From Agrilactobacillus fermenti (lineage in GTDB: Bacteria > Bacillota > Bacilli > Lactobacillales > Lactobacillaceae), in the NCBI RefSeq assembly GCF_021030645.1, contig NZ_JACGCJ010000022.1, positions 1 to 48,463 on the forward strand: DNA of 48,463 bases. The letters are read 5' to 3'. Position 1 is the stretch's first letter. Each line of letters begins with the position of its first letter. Of this stretch, positions 24,827 to 33,581 are shown piece after piece. The notes under the pieces were generated by a model, which was not told where the DNA came from, made no database searches, and was given only the letters and a program-made list of their open reading frames with translations. The translations under genes were made by a program, and so were the position numbers.

Positions 24827-24954
24827 AATCACATGATTACGCCCCAATGTCGTTTTTTTATCTGAAATAACTGCATCTATGTTTTAAGTCTATTTCTTAA
24901 AATCATAAAAATCAATCTATTTGATAATAGTTACTACAAGTATATTTGGGGTCA

Positions 24955-25701
24955 CTATTCATGAACAAGATAGCCTTGAACGTGTTTATGATCATCATGA
25001 TCACGAAATGATACTCTGTAACCTTTATAAGTTTTATTCTTTTCAAATTTTGCCGTCTCATAATCCACCTTAGCTTTGTGATCTATCTTAATATTGTCAA
25101 AGTTATCGCCGCCGTCAAATATGATTGTCTGATCTTTAACTTGCCATCGTCGTTGATTCTCAAAATTAGGTGCTTGCTCAACACCCGCATAGTAATCTTC
25201 AGCCACGCTGCCGTTCTTTTGAAATTTAAGTGCGATGGCCTGTGCAAACAGTGGCCCATCTGGATACGATGGATCATCATTATCTTCAACCAGATACCAA
25301 ACATCATGTGAAACCAACTGTACTTTTAAACTGTTGTGATGATGCACAAAGCCAAAAACAAGTAATAAAAGCACCACAAATCCGATGCCTAAAACTTTTT
25401 GTTGTTGCTTTTTGGGTAACTTTTTAAATTTCTGATTAGATGTTTTAGCCGTTTGCTTAGCTTTTTGATAGGTTTCTGACTTGGCAATATTCTCTTTGGC
25501 TTTCTGGTAAGTCTCAGAGTTGGTAATGTTTGCTTTGGCCTTATTAATATTCTCAGTTACCGTATCTTTAACTGAACTGGCTGATGTTGGATTGCTTTTT
25601 ACCTGATATGTTTGCAAATTAGTCCCACATTTAGGGCAAAATTTCACACCAGATCGTAGTGGTGCCCCACAGTTGGGACAAAACTTGAAATTTTCCGCCA
25701 T
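24955..25701 (-). CDS. Zinc-ribbon membrane protein, 248 aa
   Basis: It begins with a zinc ribbon closely like that of the TcaA-like neighbour (FCPNCGAPLRSGVKFCPKCG, residues 7-26). A helical linker with an internal near-repeat follows (NSETYQKAKENI, then KSETYQKAKQTA), then a basic stretch KKLPKKQQQKV, one membrane segment near 103-120 (GIGFVVLLLLVFGFV) and an extracellular beta-rich domain of about 125 residues ending GYLVHE. The extracellular part is not recognised. Shared head and topology with the protein at 22578 suggest related envelope functions. The ATG follows TGGAGGTC. It is about 130 bp upstream of the esterase gene and may be transcribed with it. Confidence 0.75.
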   Translation of the reverse strand: MAENFKFCPNCGAPLRSGVKFCPKCGTNLQTYQVKSNPTSASSVKDTVTENINKAKANITNSETYQKAKENIAKSETYQKAKQTAKTSNQKFKKLPKKQQQKVLGIGFVVLLLLVFGFVHHHNSLKVQLVSHDVWYLVEDNDDPSYPDGPLFAQAIALKFQKNGSVAEDYYAGVEQAPNFENQRRWQVKDQTIIFDGGDNFDNIKIDHKAKVDYETAKFEKNKTYKGYRVSFRDHDDHKHVQGYLVHE

Positions 25702-25768
25702 TTGATGACCTCCATTTAAAATTTAAATAAGCAATATTAATGTTGATTAATTGTCTGTCCTAGCAAAA

Positions 25769-25792
25769 AAAGAGTGGTAGGCCACTCTTTTA
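25769..25792. terminator. Bidirectional terminator
   Basis: AGAGTGG (25771-25777) pairs with CCACTCT (25782-25788) with loop TAGG, flanked by A7 and TTTT. It separates the coiled-coil/small-protein operon from the zinc-ribbon gene downstream on the minus strand. Confidence 0.85.
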
Positions 25793-25860
25793 AATTCATA
25801 AAAACTAATTGCTTTGATAATATTCGATTAAATGACAGTCTTTCCATGATGACACGGATA

Positions 25861-26037
25861 CTATCGATTCATATTTTCATGATGCGCGGCTTTGCTTGAA
25901 AATACTGGTGCTAATGTATGGTAGGTCCATTTGCCAATACCGAAAGCCAGATGCCAAGCCAACTTGATCGTACCAATAATTAAAGTGAGCCAAATAAACG
26001 TCACTAAGGCAACAAGCCAATTACTATCATTACTCAT
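25861..26037 (-). CDS. Small single-pass membrane protein, 58 aa
   Basis: A 58-residue protein with one long membrane helix (about 7-30, WLVALVTFIWLTLIIGTIKL) and a polar C-terminus (SSKAAHHENMNR). A longer reading frame continues upstream, but the ATG at 26037 is preceded by a strong GGAGGTG, while the longer version has none. It begins 4 bp after the stop of the coiled-coil membrane protein gene, with its ribosome binding site inside that gene's end, so translation is probably coupled. The family is unknown to me. It may be an accessory subunit of the upstream protein. Confidence 0.7.
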   Translation of the reverse strand: MSNDSNWLVALVTFIWLTLIIGTIKLAWHLAFGIGKWTYHTLAPVFSSKAAHHENMNR

Positions 26038-26041
26038 TCTT

Positions 26042-26734
26042 TCACCTCCAAAAACTGTTATACATAGCGGCAGCTGAATTAACCTCTGCATTTTGGGCAG
26101 CGATTCGAGCTGCTTCTGCATCTAATGCCGCTTGCTGAGTGGTGTCAATAATTTGTTGCTGCATTTGTTCCATACGCCAATTGTGTAATTCCTGTTCATA
26201 AATATTAATCGCTTCCTTTAGCGTATCCGCGCGACCATCGTCAAGATAAGTAAATAACCAACTCACATCGGCCGAGTGGCGGTATTTGGTCGGCACAAAA
26301 TCAACAGCTCGCTGGTAGCCTGTGTTTGCAATCAAGCCATCATGTTTTTGCTGTAACGTCTGAATCTTTTCTAAATCTTGCTTTACGGCTGCATCGTTAT
26401 TCTGATAGCGCGGCAAAGTCTTATGAACATCAAAGCGTGAATCTGCAATCTTGACCCCAATTGCCCCGCCGATCACACCGACAATGACTGCAGCAAAGAA
26501 ATTTGAAAAGAAAATATACACAATGACAGCTACCGCTGCTAAACCAATCAAGAAAGCCCGAAGCTTTTCTTTTTGCAAGATATGTTCATATACCGTTTGT
26601 TGGGTATGCTCAATATCCTGTTCAATTTTTTCTACTGGTGCTAGCGAAGCATACGCCAAACTTAAGGCAGACTTTAAATTATCTCGTGGCGATAATTCGC
26701 GCTTTACTTTCGTTACTTGTACATCATCACTCAT
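26042..26734 (-). CDS. Coiled-coil membrane protein of unknown function, 230 aa
   Basis: I do not recognise the family. Residues about 30-58 form a charged helix (EKIEQDIEHTQQTVYEHI). Two adjacent membrane segments follow at about 59-100 (FLIGLAAVAVIVYIFFSNFF and a Gly/Val-rich AAVIVGVIGGAIGV), then a soluble C-terminal region with long amphipathic helices (about 165-220, Gln/Ala-rich). The protein therefore looks like a membrane hairpin with both ends in the cytoplasm. It heads a two-gene unit with the 58-residue membrane protein and lies beside two zinc-ribbon envelope proteins. The start ATG follows AGGGAG. Confidence 0.7.
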   Translation of the reverse strand: MSDDVQVTKVKRELSPRDNLKSALSLAYASLAPVEKIEQDIEHTQQTVYEHILQKEKLRAFLIGLAAVAVIVYIFFSNFFAAVIVGVIGGAIGVKIADSRFDVHKTLPRYQNNDAAVKQDLEKIQTLQQKHDGLIANTGYQRAVDFVPTKYRHSADVSWLFTYLDDGRADTLKEAINIYEQELHNWRMEQMQQQIIDTTQQAALDAEAARIAAQNAEVNSAAAMYNSFWR

Positions 26735-26834
26735 AATTGACTCTCCCTAATAAAAAAGCTCCCCCAGCAAAACAAGATTATTCTGCTGATAGAGAAGCTT
26801 CAATCATGCTTTACTCAATTGTTGATTCTAAACT

Positions 26835-28463
26835 CTAGCCAGGATAATAAGCCCCATCTGCTGCGTGAGCCCATTGTTGGTCTGAACCAAGTTTTAAGGA
26901 TTGAGCTCCATTAATGAAGCGTTCGGCGAAGACTTTATATGCCAAACTTTGACTGATTGTTCCAGTTGGATTCCCAGTAGTATCAAACAATTGTGTGCCT
27001 TGTTTCAGTACTAACACACCAGTCTTTGGTGCTTCAAAGTTTAATGCACCCGCTTTGACCCATTGATTTTCGCCTAATTTATAAGCAATTGGTTGACCAT
27101 TGGCGTTTTTGGCAACAGCCAAAGTCTTCCAATCAGTGATTCCGGTGGCTAAATTGTGGCCAGTGTAATCTTGGGTTTGTGGATCAGAGTAAATCTTGGC
27201 AGCCTTGCCTTCAGAAAAGATGATGGTATTGTCTGGATAATTTTCAACATAATAATTCTTTTTAGGTGTTGTTGTATCCGTTGAATCATCATTATCTGTG
27301 GTCGTTGTCGTGGTATCTGGTTTGTTTTGATTGTCCGTTGGTTGTGATGGTGTAATCCAAATTGGGTTGGTATTGGAACTACCATGATTGTTAGTATTGT
27401 TCCCTTGATTGTTATTTGATGTTGATTTAGTGGCTAATTTGACATCTTGACCCTGACGTAATCCAAAAAATACAATTCGATTATTGAATTTAACGGCATA
27501 ATATGACAATGATTGTCCTACATAAGTCATAACGTACTCTGATACCGGCCCGAGTTGTTTGCTATTGATAGCCTTTATAAGGTCTGAAGAAGCATATCCG
27601 CCATTTGTAATATTTTTCCCACTCAGTTCAAAGTATTCAACGGGTACGTACGAACTACTCGTTAAATTGCCGTTAATAGGTACTAACACCTGATCTGCTG
27701 GTAAATTTTTCACAAATTTAACTTGAGGCTGCGTCGTATCTGGATTAGTTGTAATCTGATTAAAATCACTCGCATATCCACTCTGAGCATCTTGTGTTTT
27801 TACTGCACTTGAATCAATAAAATAATTATGTCCATCTATCTTGAATACCAAATAAGAACTATATTTGCCAGCGCTATCTTTATACATGGCAATTGGTGCT
27901 TGTGGTGTATTAAATTTTGAACTTAGATTTAAGCTATCTAACCCAACAATAGGATTAACAAGATTATCAATGTACACCGGAGATCCTTGAATATTATCAT
28001 TAACATAAGATTTAGTTAGACTAGGATCAGTAGTAGACTTCTCATACGTGGTCATTTGAGTGTCCTTAAGATTTTTCACATAATACGTCTGATTATCCTG
28101 ACTATGATCGAGTATCATATAATATTTATTTGACCCCTGAGTTTCACTTTCTGCTACCTGAGTAGAATAATAACCCTCCGTATTCGCCGGTAATGTATAT
28201 TCATCTGCTACTTTCTTTTGACTATCTACAAAGTCATTGCCATTTTTTGTGTACAAATTATCAGAATATACATATCTAGAGTCTCCACCTGCTGGAGCAA
28301 GAATTGCCGTTGTAATTTTAGGCGGCAAAGTTGTGTCTGAATCCGCCGTAGCTGCTTTAGCTACCCCAATTTGTCCTTGACCACTAACCGCTGGTACTGC
28401 TACCGGCGCAACCGCTAACAAAGCCGCTGTTGCGATCCCCAAATATTTAACTGTTTTCTTCAT
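26835..28463 (-). CDS. Exported SLAP-domain surface protein
   Basis: A 542-residue secreted protein. The N-terminal signal (MKKTVKYLGIATAALLAV...) ends near VAKA-ATADS, around residue 37. The central part (about 40-350) is a Ser/Thr/Asn/Tyr-rich beta domain that I do not recognise. A low-complexity linker rich in Asn, Thr and Asp follows (about 350-410). The C-terminal roughly 130 residues look like two SLAP modules (KAAKIYSDPQTQDYTGHNL and GTQLFDTTGNPTGTISQSLA), the domain that binds lactobacillus surface proteins non-covalently to wall polymers. The ATG at 28463 has AGGAGG 7 nt upstream. An earlier in-frame start lacks a site and would spoil the signal peptide. The role is likely surface coating or adhesion. 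Confidence 0.75.
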   Translation of the reverse strand: MKKTVKYLGIATAALLAVAPVAVPAVSGQGQIGVAKAATADSDTTLPPKITTAILAPAGGDSRYVYSDNLYTKNGNDFVDSQKKVADEYTLPANTEGYYSTQVAESETQGSNKYYMILDHSQDNQTYYVKNLKDTQMTTYEKSTTDPSLTKSYVNDNIQGSPVYIDNLVNPIVGLDSLNLSSKFNTPQAPIAMYKDSAGKYSSYLVFKIDGHNYFIDSSAVKTQDAQSGYASDFNQITTNPDTTQPQVKFVKNLPADQVLVPINGNLTSSSYVPVEYFELSGKNITNGGYASSDLIKAINSKQLGPVSEYVMTYVGQSLSYYAVKFNNRIVFFGLRQGQDVKLATKSTSNNNQGNNTNNHGSSNTNPIWITPSQPTDNQNKPDTTTTTTDNDDSTDTTTPKKNYYVENYPDNTIIFSEGKAAKIYSDPQTQDYTGHNLATGITDWKTLAVAKNANGQPIAYKLGENQWVKAGALNFEAPKTGVLVLKQGTQLFDTTGNPTGTISQSLAYKVFAERFINGAQSLKLGSDQQWAHAADGAYYPG

Positions 28464-28530
28464 CAAAAAACCTCCTATAAAACTAGTTTTTAGATTTGAA
28501 CAATTCACACAGTTAACCCAAAGGCGTAAA

Positions 28531-28658
28531 TAACGAACGTTTTTAACGCTCGCGAATTTACAATTCAGGGCATAAAAAAAGACCCATTGAGACTATGAAA
28601 ACATAGCGCCAATGGGCATCAAAACTCAGAGATTACAAAGTGCAAAAAACGTTCGTTA
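28531..28658. repeat. 14-bp inverted repeat flanking the recombinase terminator
   Basis: TAACGAACGTTTTT at 28531-28544 and its exact reverse complement AAAAACGTTCGTTA at 28645-28658 flank a 100-bp segment that contains the hairpin terminator at 28575-28616. The segment lies between the serine recombinase gene and the start of the SLAP-domain gene. It could be a recombinase target or simply an extended RNA structure. Confidence 0.6.
28575..28616 (-). terminator. Terminator of the serine recombinase gene
   Basis: On the minus strand CCCATTGGCGCTATG-TTTT-CATAGTCTCAATGGG forms a two-part stem (7 + 5 bp) followed by TCTTTTTTT. Confidence 0.85.
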
Positions 28659-28730
28659 ATTGCACAAATTGTTTAAATCCTTATTACGAAACACATAATA
28701 TCATTATTTAGGGAATAATAAAAGATTTTT

Positions 28731-29351
28731 TTATGCATGTCGTTGTAATCCTGCTGCTTTCGCAATATTATATACACTCTTAGTACTGATGCCACATTCG
28801 CGGGCAATGTCCTTTAATCGAAGATTTGGATATTGGTATAGTTCCAAAACACGAGTTTTAATCGTCGCATCAATTTTTGGCCGGCCTAGTAGCTTACCAT
28901 CAGCTTTTGCCTGTGCCAAGCCTTCTTTGGTAAGCATTCTTAGATTATTGACTTCAAATTCACTAAAAATGGCAATCATTTGAAATAATAATATTCCCGT
29001 TGGTGTTGACGTATCAATCTCTTCTTTTAACGATTTCAGTCGAATGTTATATTTGAGCAGAGTTTCGTAAGTCAAAAGCAATGTGCTTGTTTTGCGTGCT
29101 AATCGATCTAACTTATAAACCACGAATACAACTTCGTGGCCAGCACAGCTTAAAATCTTTGCGCGCTGAATTGCCTGCTTGAACGCCGCACGGTCATCAT
29201 TTCTGCCTGAGGATTTATCTTCAAAAATTTCATCTACCTCTAGTGCCTCTAACGCATGACGCTGCACCTCTAAACCAAGTTTTTGCCGATCATCCGCGCT
29301 GCTCACACGAATGTAACCAATTTTATGAATTGCCTGTTTGTTTTCTGTCAT
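28731..29351 (-). CDS. Serine recombinase (resolvase/invertase family)
   Basis: A 206-residue small serine recombinase. The catalytic domain starts IGYIRVSSADDRQKLGLEVQ, with the nucleophilic serine in RVSS. The arginine-bearing motif is VYKLDRLARKT, and the core IFSEFEVNNLRMLTKEGL precedes a helix E region (AKADGKLLGRP). A C-terminal helix-turn-helix follows (LRLKDIARECGISTKSVYNIAKAAG). The size and layout are those of the Hin/Gin/Tn3-resolvase group. No transposase or other mobile gene is nearby. It lies between two surface-protein genes, with a 14-bp inverted repeat downstream, so a role in local DNA inversion is conceivable but not shown. The ATG follows a GGAGGGATC-type site. Confidence 0.9.
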   Translation of the reverse strand: MTENKQAIHKIGYIRVSSADDRQKLGLEVQRHALEALEVDEIFEDKSSGRNDDRAAFKQAIQRAKILSCAGHEVVFVVYKLDRLARKTSTLLLTYETLLKYNIRLKSLKEEIDTSTPTGILLFQMIAIFSEFEVNNLRMLTKEGLAQAKADGKLLGRPKIDATIKTRVLELYQYPNLRLKDIARECGISTKSVYNIAKAAGLQRHA

Positions 29352-29407
29352 ATAGTGATCCCTCCGAAAAAATATATAAACTGCTATTATTTCATAAAAA
29401 TAATGCT

Positions 29408-29462
29408 AAAAAAATATAGCGTCATCAAAGCACCTTTTAAAAAAGTGTTCTGATAACGCTAT
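29408..29462 (-). terminator. Terminator after the WxL-domain gene
   Basis: On the minus strand ATAGCGTTATCA and TGATGACGCTAT form a long stem with a few mismatches; AACAC and GTGCT continue it, and TTTTTTT follows. Confidence 0.85.
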
Positions 29463-29477
29463 TAGTTTCTCTATGAA

Positions 29478-32400
29478 TCAATTAATACTATTGGTCAAAG
29501 TCCAAGTCATATCACCTTTATAAACATTTTGATGTAGTTCCGCAAAAGGTTTGCTTTCTGGTTTCAATACAAAGCCAGACTTAAACTTCGTATTATTGGC
29601 CACATCATCTGAATCGCCTCGATCAGAAGTAATCCAGTCGTCATCCAAATGGTAAATAGTTTTTGTCGTATCGCCATCTTGTTCAGTGGTCTTTGGCGGC
29701 ATCGGTCTTCTGGAATCGGTCGTATCTTCAACCACAGCTGGTGTATCCTGCGATAGCATCGTACTTGTCTTGGGATCGCTATAATAGTACAGCGCATTGG
29801 CTACTGGGAAGTCCTCATACACATTATCTTTCATCAAGTTATTACTTTTTACAGTCAATTTCCAACTATCATCTACGCCAGGAAAAGTTGTCACCGTTAA
29901 ATGACCAGCCACTTTTCTCGGTAAGAAAGTCGGTTTCTGTCCAGTTCTTGGTAACGCACGCTTCCCAAAGTTAATGCCAGTTGGGACCTCGGACAATGTT
30001 AAAGTGATTGGTGTGTAATGGTAATAAACTGTGTGGTCATGACTAATATTTGGAATTTGAATCGTATCGTAGGCACCATAGTGTTTTGTTGCCTTGGGAT
30101 CATCCAATGTGACATAGTCCAAATGATATTCCACACCCAATTCTTGACGTTGTTGTGAGTCTAGTACACCTTCCATTCGACTATCAAAAACAGGAAAGTT
30201 GACCGTTGATGATGCGGAAGTATCCGCGAAAAATGGCTTGACCGTAACCTCTTGACCAGTATCTGGATATTTGATTGGTTGATTGTTACTTGTTTGGACA
30301 TATTTCCGGTTGATATTATAGCCGTTCCCAACCTTGACATTATAAGTCAGCACGCCTGGCTGCTGATGATCCGGTGTGCCCGTGGTACTGTCCACCCCGA
30401 AATTATCAGTCGCTTTAATATCAACTTTGTAAGTGCCCGAATCCTTGAATTTGAGCATCAACCGCCAATTAGGTGTCCCATTAATATCAAAGTTCTTATC
30501 CCCAATTGGTCCGGGGCCATTGGGATTGCCATTAGATACAGTCGGTGTCGTAATAGCGTCCGTATTGTCCAGGGGCGCAAATTGTTGCCACTTGCCATCA
30601 TCAATGCGGTAATACATCTTCGCATTCCAGGCGTCTTTAGAATAAATGATACCTGACAATAACTGACTGGTATTTACCCCTGTCGTCATGTTACGCGTGG
30701 TATCTGAAGTCCCCGACCAAGAAATCGTGCTGGGTTTGACCCATTGTGTTACTGCAATATAGTTCGTATTAATCGGTCCTAGGTTGATCGGCGATCCTGG
30801 TTTGGTGCCATCAGATGAATTAGAAGTCCCATTATAAAAGACTTTTAGTGTGCGGTTAAAATGGGTATTCATAAATTGCTTGAAATCATTAGGCCCAACA
30901 TAAGCGCCAGTATCTGGATCTTCGGTAGTCAACGGATCCATTTTTGTGGTGCTGGCATTGGTGATGACTTTTTTATTGAAATAGTCCAGTACGCGGAAGA
31001 AACGTTTCTGATCATACTTAGAGAAGAAGCCATCTTTGTCATAATAAGTTGTAATACTGCGCTGTCTGAAGTTCGGCCCGTCTAAGACATAATGATAACC
31101 AAAATTGGGGTCCGTAGGGTCTTGAACTTCTTGGAATTCTCCTGTCTTGTACTGATTGTTGCTATCTAATTGATTCTTCACATTATAACTGGCATTATCA
31201 TGATCAGCCGAATTCGTATATTGATCTAAGACATTGCCGGTATAAGCTGTGTGATTATTATCAATCGGTGCAAAGTACGTACTCCAAGTCTTCAACGAAT
31301 TGGTTTCAACATTGTTACCTTTAATCTCATTTCGATTAATAGCCGCATTCAACCACCCCTTATCGCCCATCATTGGTGCTAGACGGAAAATTTCGTCTTT
31401 TTTCTTAGCTAATAGGGCATTACTCATATATGCGGTATAGTTCTCCTCCCAAACGTTAGAAGGATTGGGTGGCAGTGAACCCTTGGTAATAACCTTGTTA
31501 GGACTATCATCAGCACCAGCATAGAGATCCTTATTTTTAGTACGACTATAACCTAATTGATCTAACTCGTTTGAGGAATAGTTACCACCATAACGACCCA
31601 TGTCGAAAGTCAGCCAACCCGCGGCTCGGCCCGATAAATTCCCTAATGAGGCTGAAGCCAGCCCAATCAATAGATGAATGAAGACATTGTTTGCCGCCTG
31701 AATCGGCACATTGACTACTGGACCACCCACTGGTGATTCCACACCGACATTATTGAACACGGTTTGTGCCGTTGGAACACCACCCAAAGCCACATAAAAG
31801 GCAGTTGGGTCTTCTTTAGTAACCTGAGTATATTTAGGAAACCAAGTCAGTGGAAAATGAACCAAGCCACCATATTTACTAATGAAGTTATCTACCAAAG
31901 GAATGTGTAGCCCTAGAACATTGATATTAAACTGACTAGAACCACCGGTTTGATTCCAATCAATTGTCTTAACAAAAGAATTAGCATCAACACCAGCGGG
32001 AACTTGGATACGGACATAAGCCCCGTAGTTCCCAGCTAAAAAATTAGCCTGCGGCACCAAAAATCTTAGAGAGGAAATATTGGCATTAATTGGTAAAGTC
32101 CCGGACATTTGCATTTTACCGTTTAAATAAGGTTCATTTTTTGAGTTTGAAATATAGCCAACATCAAACTTGCCCTTATCAGCGATAGAACCATTAATTG
32201 TTAGGTACATAAAAGATAGTACCTGAAAATCATTATTATTCTGCCATGGATAATTAGGTGTCGTAAATTCAACTTGGGCTAGGCCATCCGTATAGTCCTT
32301 GTCACCATCTTTTTTAGAACGTCCGGTCAAATACAGATGACCATGTCCATCATCTTGTAGCTCATCTGGTCCAGCACTCGTATCTGGCTTCCACTCTTGA

Positions 32401-32873
32401 GCATAAACATACTTGGACAATATCCCGTTCGTTGTCTGGTCATTGGCCGCATAAGAAGCATTCAAGTTAGTCTGTGCTTGTTTGGCTTGCATCGCTAAAT
32501 AAGAAGAATTCAATTTCTGCGTTAAAGCCATTCGTTGCGCATTATCGCCAAACGAAGTATAACTGTTTGGTTTGATCATCTCTTCGAATTCTTTTTTTAA
32601 GGCAGCTTGTTGGTCCTTGCTGAGACTTTCAACACCTGGTGTCGTATCAACGACATGATCGACATAAGCTTTAGCTTTGACCGGATCATTTAGCTCCGGC
32701 TGAGCATATGGCTTTTGGAGTGTGGTACTGGTGGTATCCGTATCGGCAGCTCGAGCCCGCTTGCTATTTGTTGCACCAGACAGCAAAAACAAATAACTAC
32801 CAATTATAAAAAAAATAACCAATACCAATTTATTTATTACTTTCAAACTATGCTTACTCTGGTTGTGTACCAT
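29478..32873 (-). CDS. Large exported WxL-domain surface protein, 1131 aa
   Basis: It carries an N-terminal signal peptide (hydrophobic core VLVIFFIIGSYLFLL, cleavage likely after RARA near residue 42). A long Asn/Thr/Tyr/Asp-rich body follows that I cannot assign in detail, with an Ig-like segment near 790-870 (YKVDIKATDNFGVDS, LTYNVKVGNGY). A MucBP-like stretch is near 870-960 (PDTGQEVTVKPFF, DTIQIPNISHDHTVYYHYTP). The C-terminal about 190 residues have the WxL pattern: LTLSEVPTGINFGKRALP, DDSWKLTVKSNN and the closing GDMTWTLTNS. WxL domains bind peptidoglycan non-covalently. Such genes usually sit in clusters with DUF916 and LPxTG genes; none is here. The ATG follows GGGGGAAGG. Confidence 0.78.
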   Translation of the reverse strand: MVHNQSKHSLKVINKLVLVIFFIIGSYLFLLSGATNSKRARAADTDTTSTTLQKPYAQPELNDPVKAKAYVDHVVDTTPGVESLSKDQQAALKKEFEEMIKPNSYTSFGDNAQRMALTQKLNSSYLAMQAKQAQTNLNASYAANDQTTNGILSKYVYAQEWKPDTSAGPDELQDDGHGHLYLTGRSKKDGDKDYTDGLAQVEFTTPNYPWQNNNDFQVLSFMYLTINGSIADKGKFDVGYISNSKNEPYLNGKMQMSGTLPINANISSLRFLVPQANFLAGNYGAYVRIQVPAGVDANSFVKTIDWNQTGGSSQFNINVLGLHIPLVDNFISKYGGLVHFPLTWFPKYTQVTKEDPTAFYVALGGVPTAQTVFNNVGVESPVGGPVVNVPIQAANNVFIHLLIGLASASLGNLSGRAAGWLTFDMGRYGGNYSSNELDQLGYSRTKNKDLYAGADDSPNKVITKGSLPPNPSNVWEENYTAYMSNALLAKKKDEIFRLAPMMGDKGWLNAAINRNEIKGNNVETNSLKTWSTYFAPIDNNHTAYTGNVLDQYTNSADHDNASYNVKNQLDSNNQYKTGEFQEVQDPTDPNFGYHYVLDGPNFRQRSITTYYDKDGFFSKYDQKRFFRVLDYFNKKVITNASTTKMDPLTTEDPDTGAYVGPNDFKQFMNTHFNRTLKVFYNGTSNSSDGTKPGSPINLGPINTNYIAVTQWVKPSTISWSGTSDTTRNMTTGVNTSQLLSGIIYSKDAWNAKMYYRIDDGKWQQFAPLDNTDAITTPTVSNGNPNGPGPIGDKNFDINGTPNWRLMLKFKDSGTYKVDIKATDNFGVDSTTGTPDHQQPGVLTYNVKVGNGYNINRKYVQTSNNQPIKYPDTGQEVTVKPFFADTSASSTVNFPVFDSRMEGVLDSQQRQELGVEYHLDYVTLDDPKATKHYGAYDTIQIPNISHDHTVYYHYTPITLTLSEVPTGINFGKRALPRTGQKPTFLPRKVAGHLTVTTFPGVDDSWKLTVKSNNLMKDNVYEDFPVANALYYYSDPKTSTMLSQDTPAVVEDTTDSRRPMPPKTTEQDGDTTKTIYHLDDDWITSDRGDSDDVANNTKFKSGFVLKPESKPFAELHQNVYKGDMTWTLTNSIN

Positions 32874-33212
32874 TACGCTAATACCTTCCCCCGTAATATG
32901 GTTACTTTACGTAAGCCATGTTAACACACATACCAATTTTTTTCATTTATTTTGATTAATATATTTATTTAATAGGAACAAATTAACACTTGTATTTATT
33001 TTTTAATGACTTGGTAATTATATTTTGCATAAAAAAATAAGCAAGTATCGACGAAGAACAAAATTCGTCGATGCCTACTTATTTGCGAATAACTTAATTT
33101 TAGATGTATACCAAAAGTAACGTGCGTTCCTAATAACAACTCATTAAAATAGAAAATTCGATATTATCATAGTTCTTGTCAGTGCTCATTTGTTGTGTTT
33201 CTTTACCTTGCG
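32874..33212. other. AT-rich intergenic region with repeat family B-like element
   Basis: No gene is seen. 32920-33030 is very AT-rich and probably holds the promoter of the WxL gene. 33033-33084 is a strong hairpin, and 33090-33125 (TTAATTTTAGATGTATACC, AAAAG) resembles the tail of repeat family B. Confidence 0.55.
33033..33084. terminator. Hairpin terminator after the DUF1634 gene
   Basis: AAATAAGCAAGTATCGACGAA pairs with TTCGTCGATGCCTACTTATTT with small mismatches around GAACAAAA, and A/T runs lie on both sides. Confidence 0.75.
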
Positions 33213-33581
33213 CTATTTGCCAAAATAACCGATGATCATTGAGATTATCAAAATAATCAGCACGATAATTGTAATAATAACGTATAAATGATCTGATTCT
33301 TTATAAAAAGCATAAATTGAAACGACGACACGTAATACTGGCGTTAAAATCAATAAAAAAATCCCCAGCATAATGATGGCAAAGGGCTTCAAAGCCAAGA
33401 TTCCTTGAAAAATGATGTGTGGTGCAGTTGGAAACATATTATTAGCGTAGCCACTGCTTCCCGTAATCAGATAAAGCATTAGACCAATAATAATAACTGT
33501 CGCTGATATAAATACACCGATTCGCAAGATTTGGCCAATGATGATTTCCACATCGTGCATTTCTTTAGCTTTTGACTTCAT
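33213..33581 (-). CDS. DUF1634 membrane protein, partner of the TauE-like permease
   Basis: A 122-residue protein with three membrane segments (about 17-39, 58-82 and 97-119) matching DUF1634: IIGQILRIGVFISATVIIIG, then ILALKPFAIIMLGIFLLILTPVLRV. Members are commonly encoded directly after TauE/SafE permeases. Here the start overlaps the permease stop by 4 bp (ATGA), so the two are translationally coupled and probably form one transporter complex. Confidence 0.85.
   Translation of the reverse strand: MKSKAKEMHDVEIIIGQILRIGVFISATVIIIGLMLYLITGSSGYANNMFPTAPHIIFQGILALKPFAIIMLGIFLLILTPVLRVVVSIYAFYKESDHLYVIITIIVLIILIISMIIGYFGK

Noticed and set aside
26451-26750. 99-codon frame on the plus strand
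   Set aside because: It is antisense to the 230-residue membrane protein gene; its Thr/Ala/Pro-rich product is a by-product of the membrane-segment codons.
28731-29351. Transposon or integrative element around the serine recombinase
   Set aside because: There are no transposase, cargo genes or terminal repeats at plausible ends; only the 14-bp inverted repeat nearby, which encloses no gene.
30252-30656. 134-codon open frame on the plus strand
   Set aside because: It is antisense to the WxL-domain gene, has no ribosome binding site and shows no family features; the long minus-strand gene explains it.
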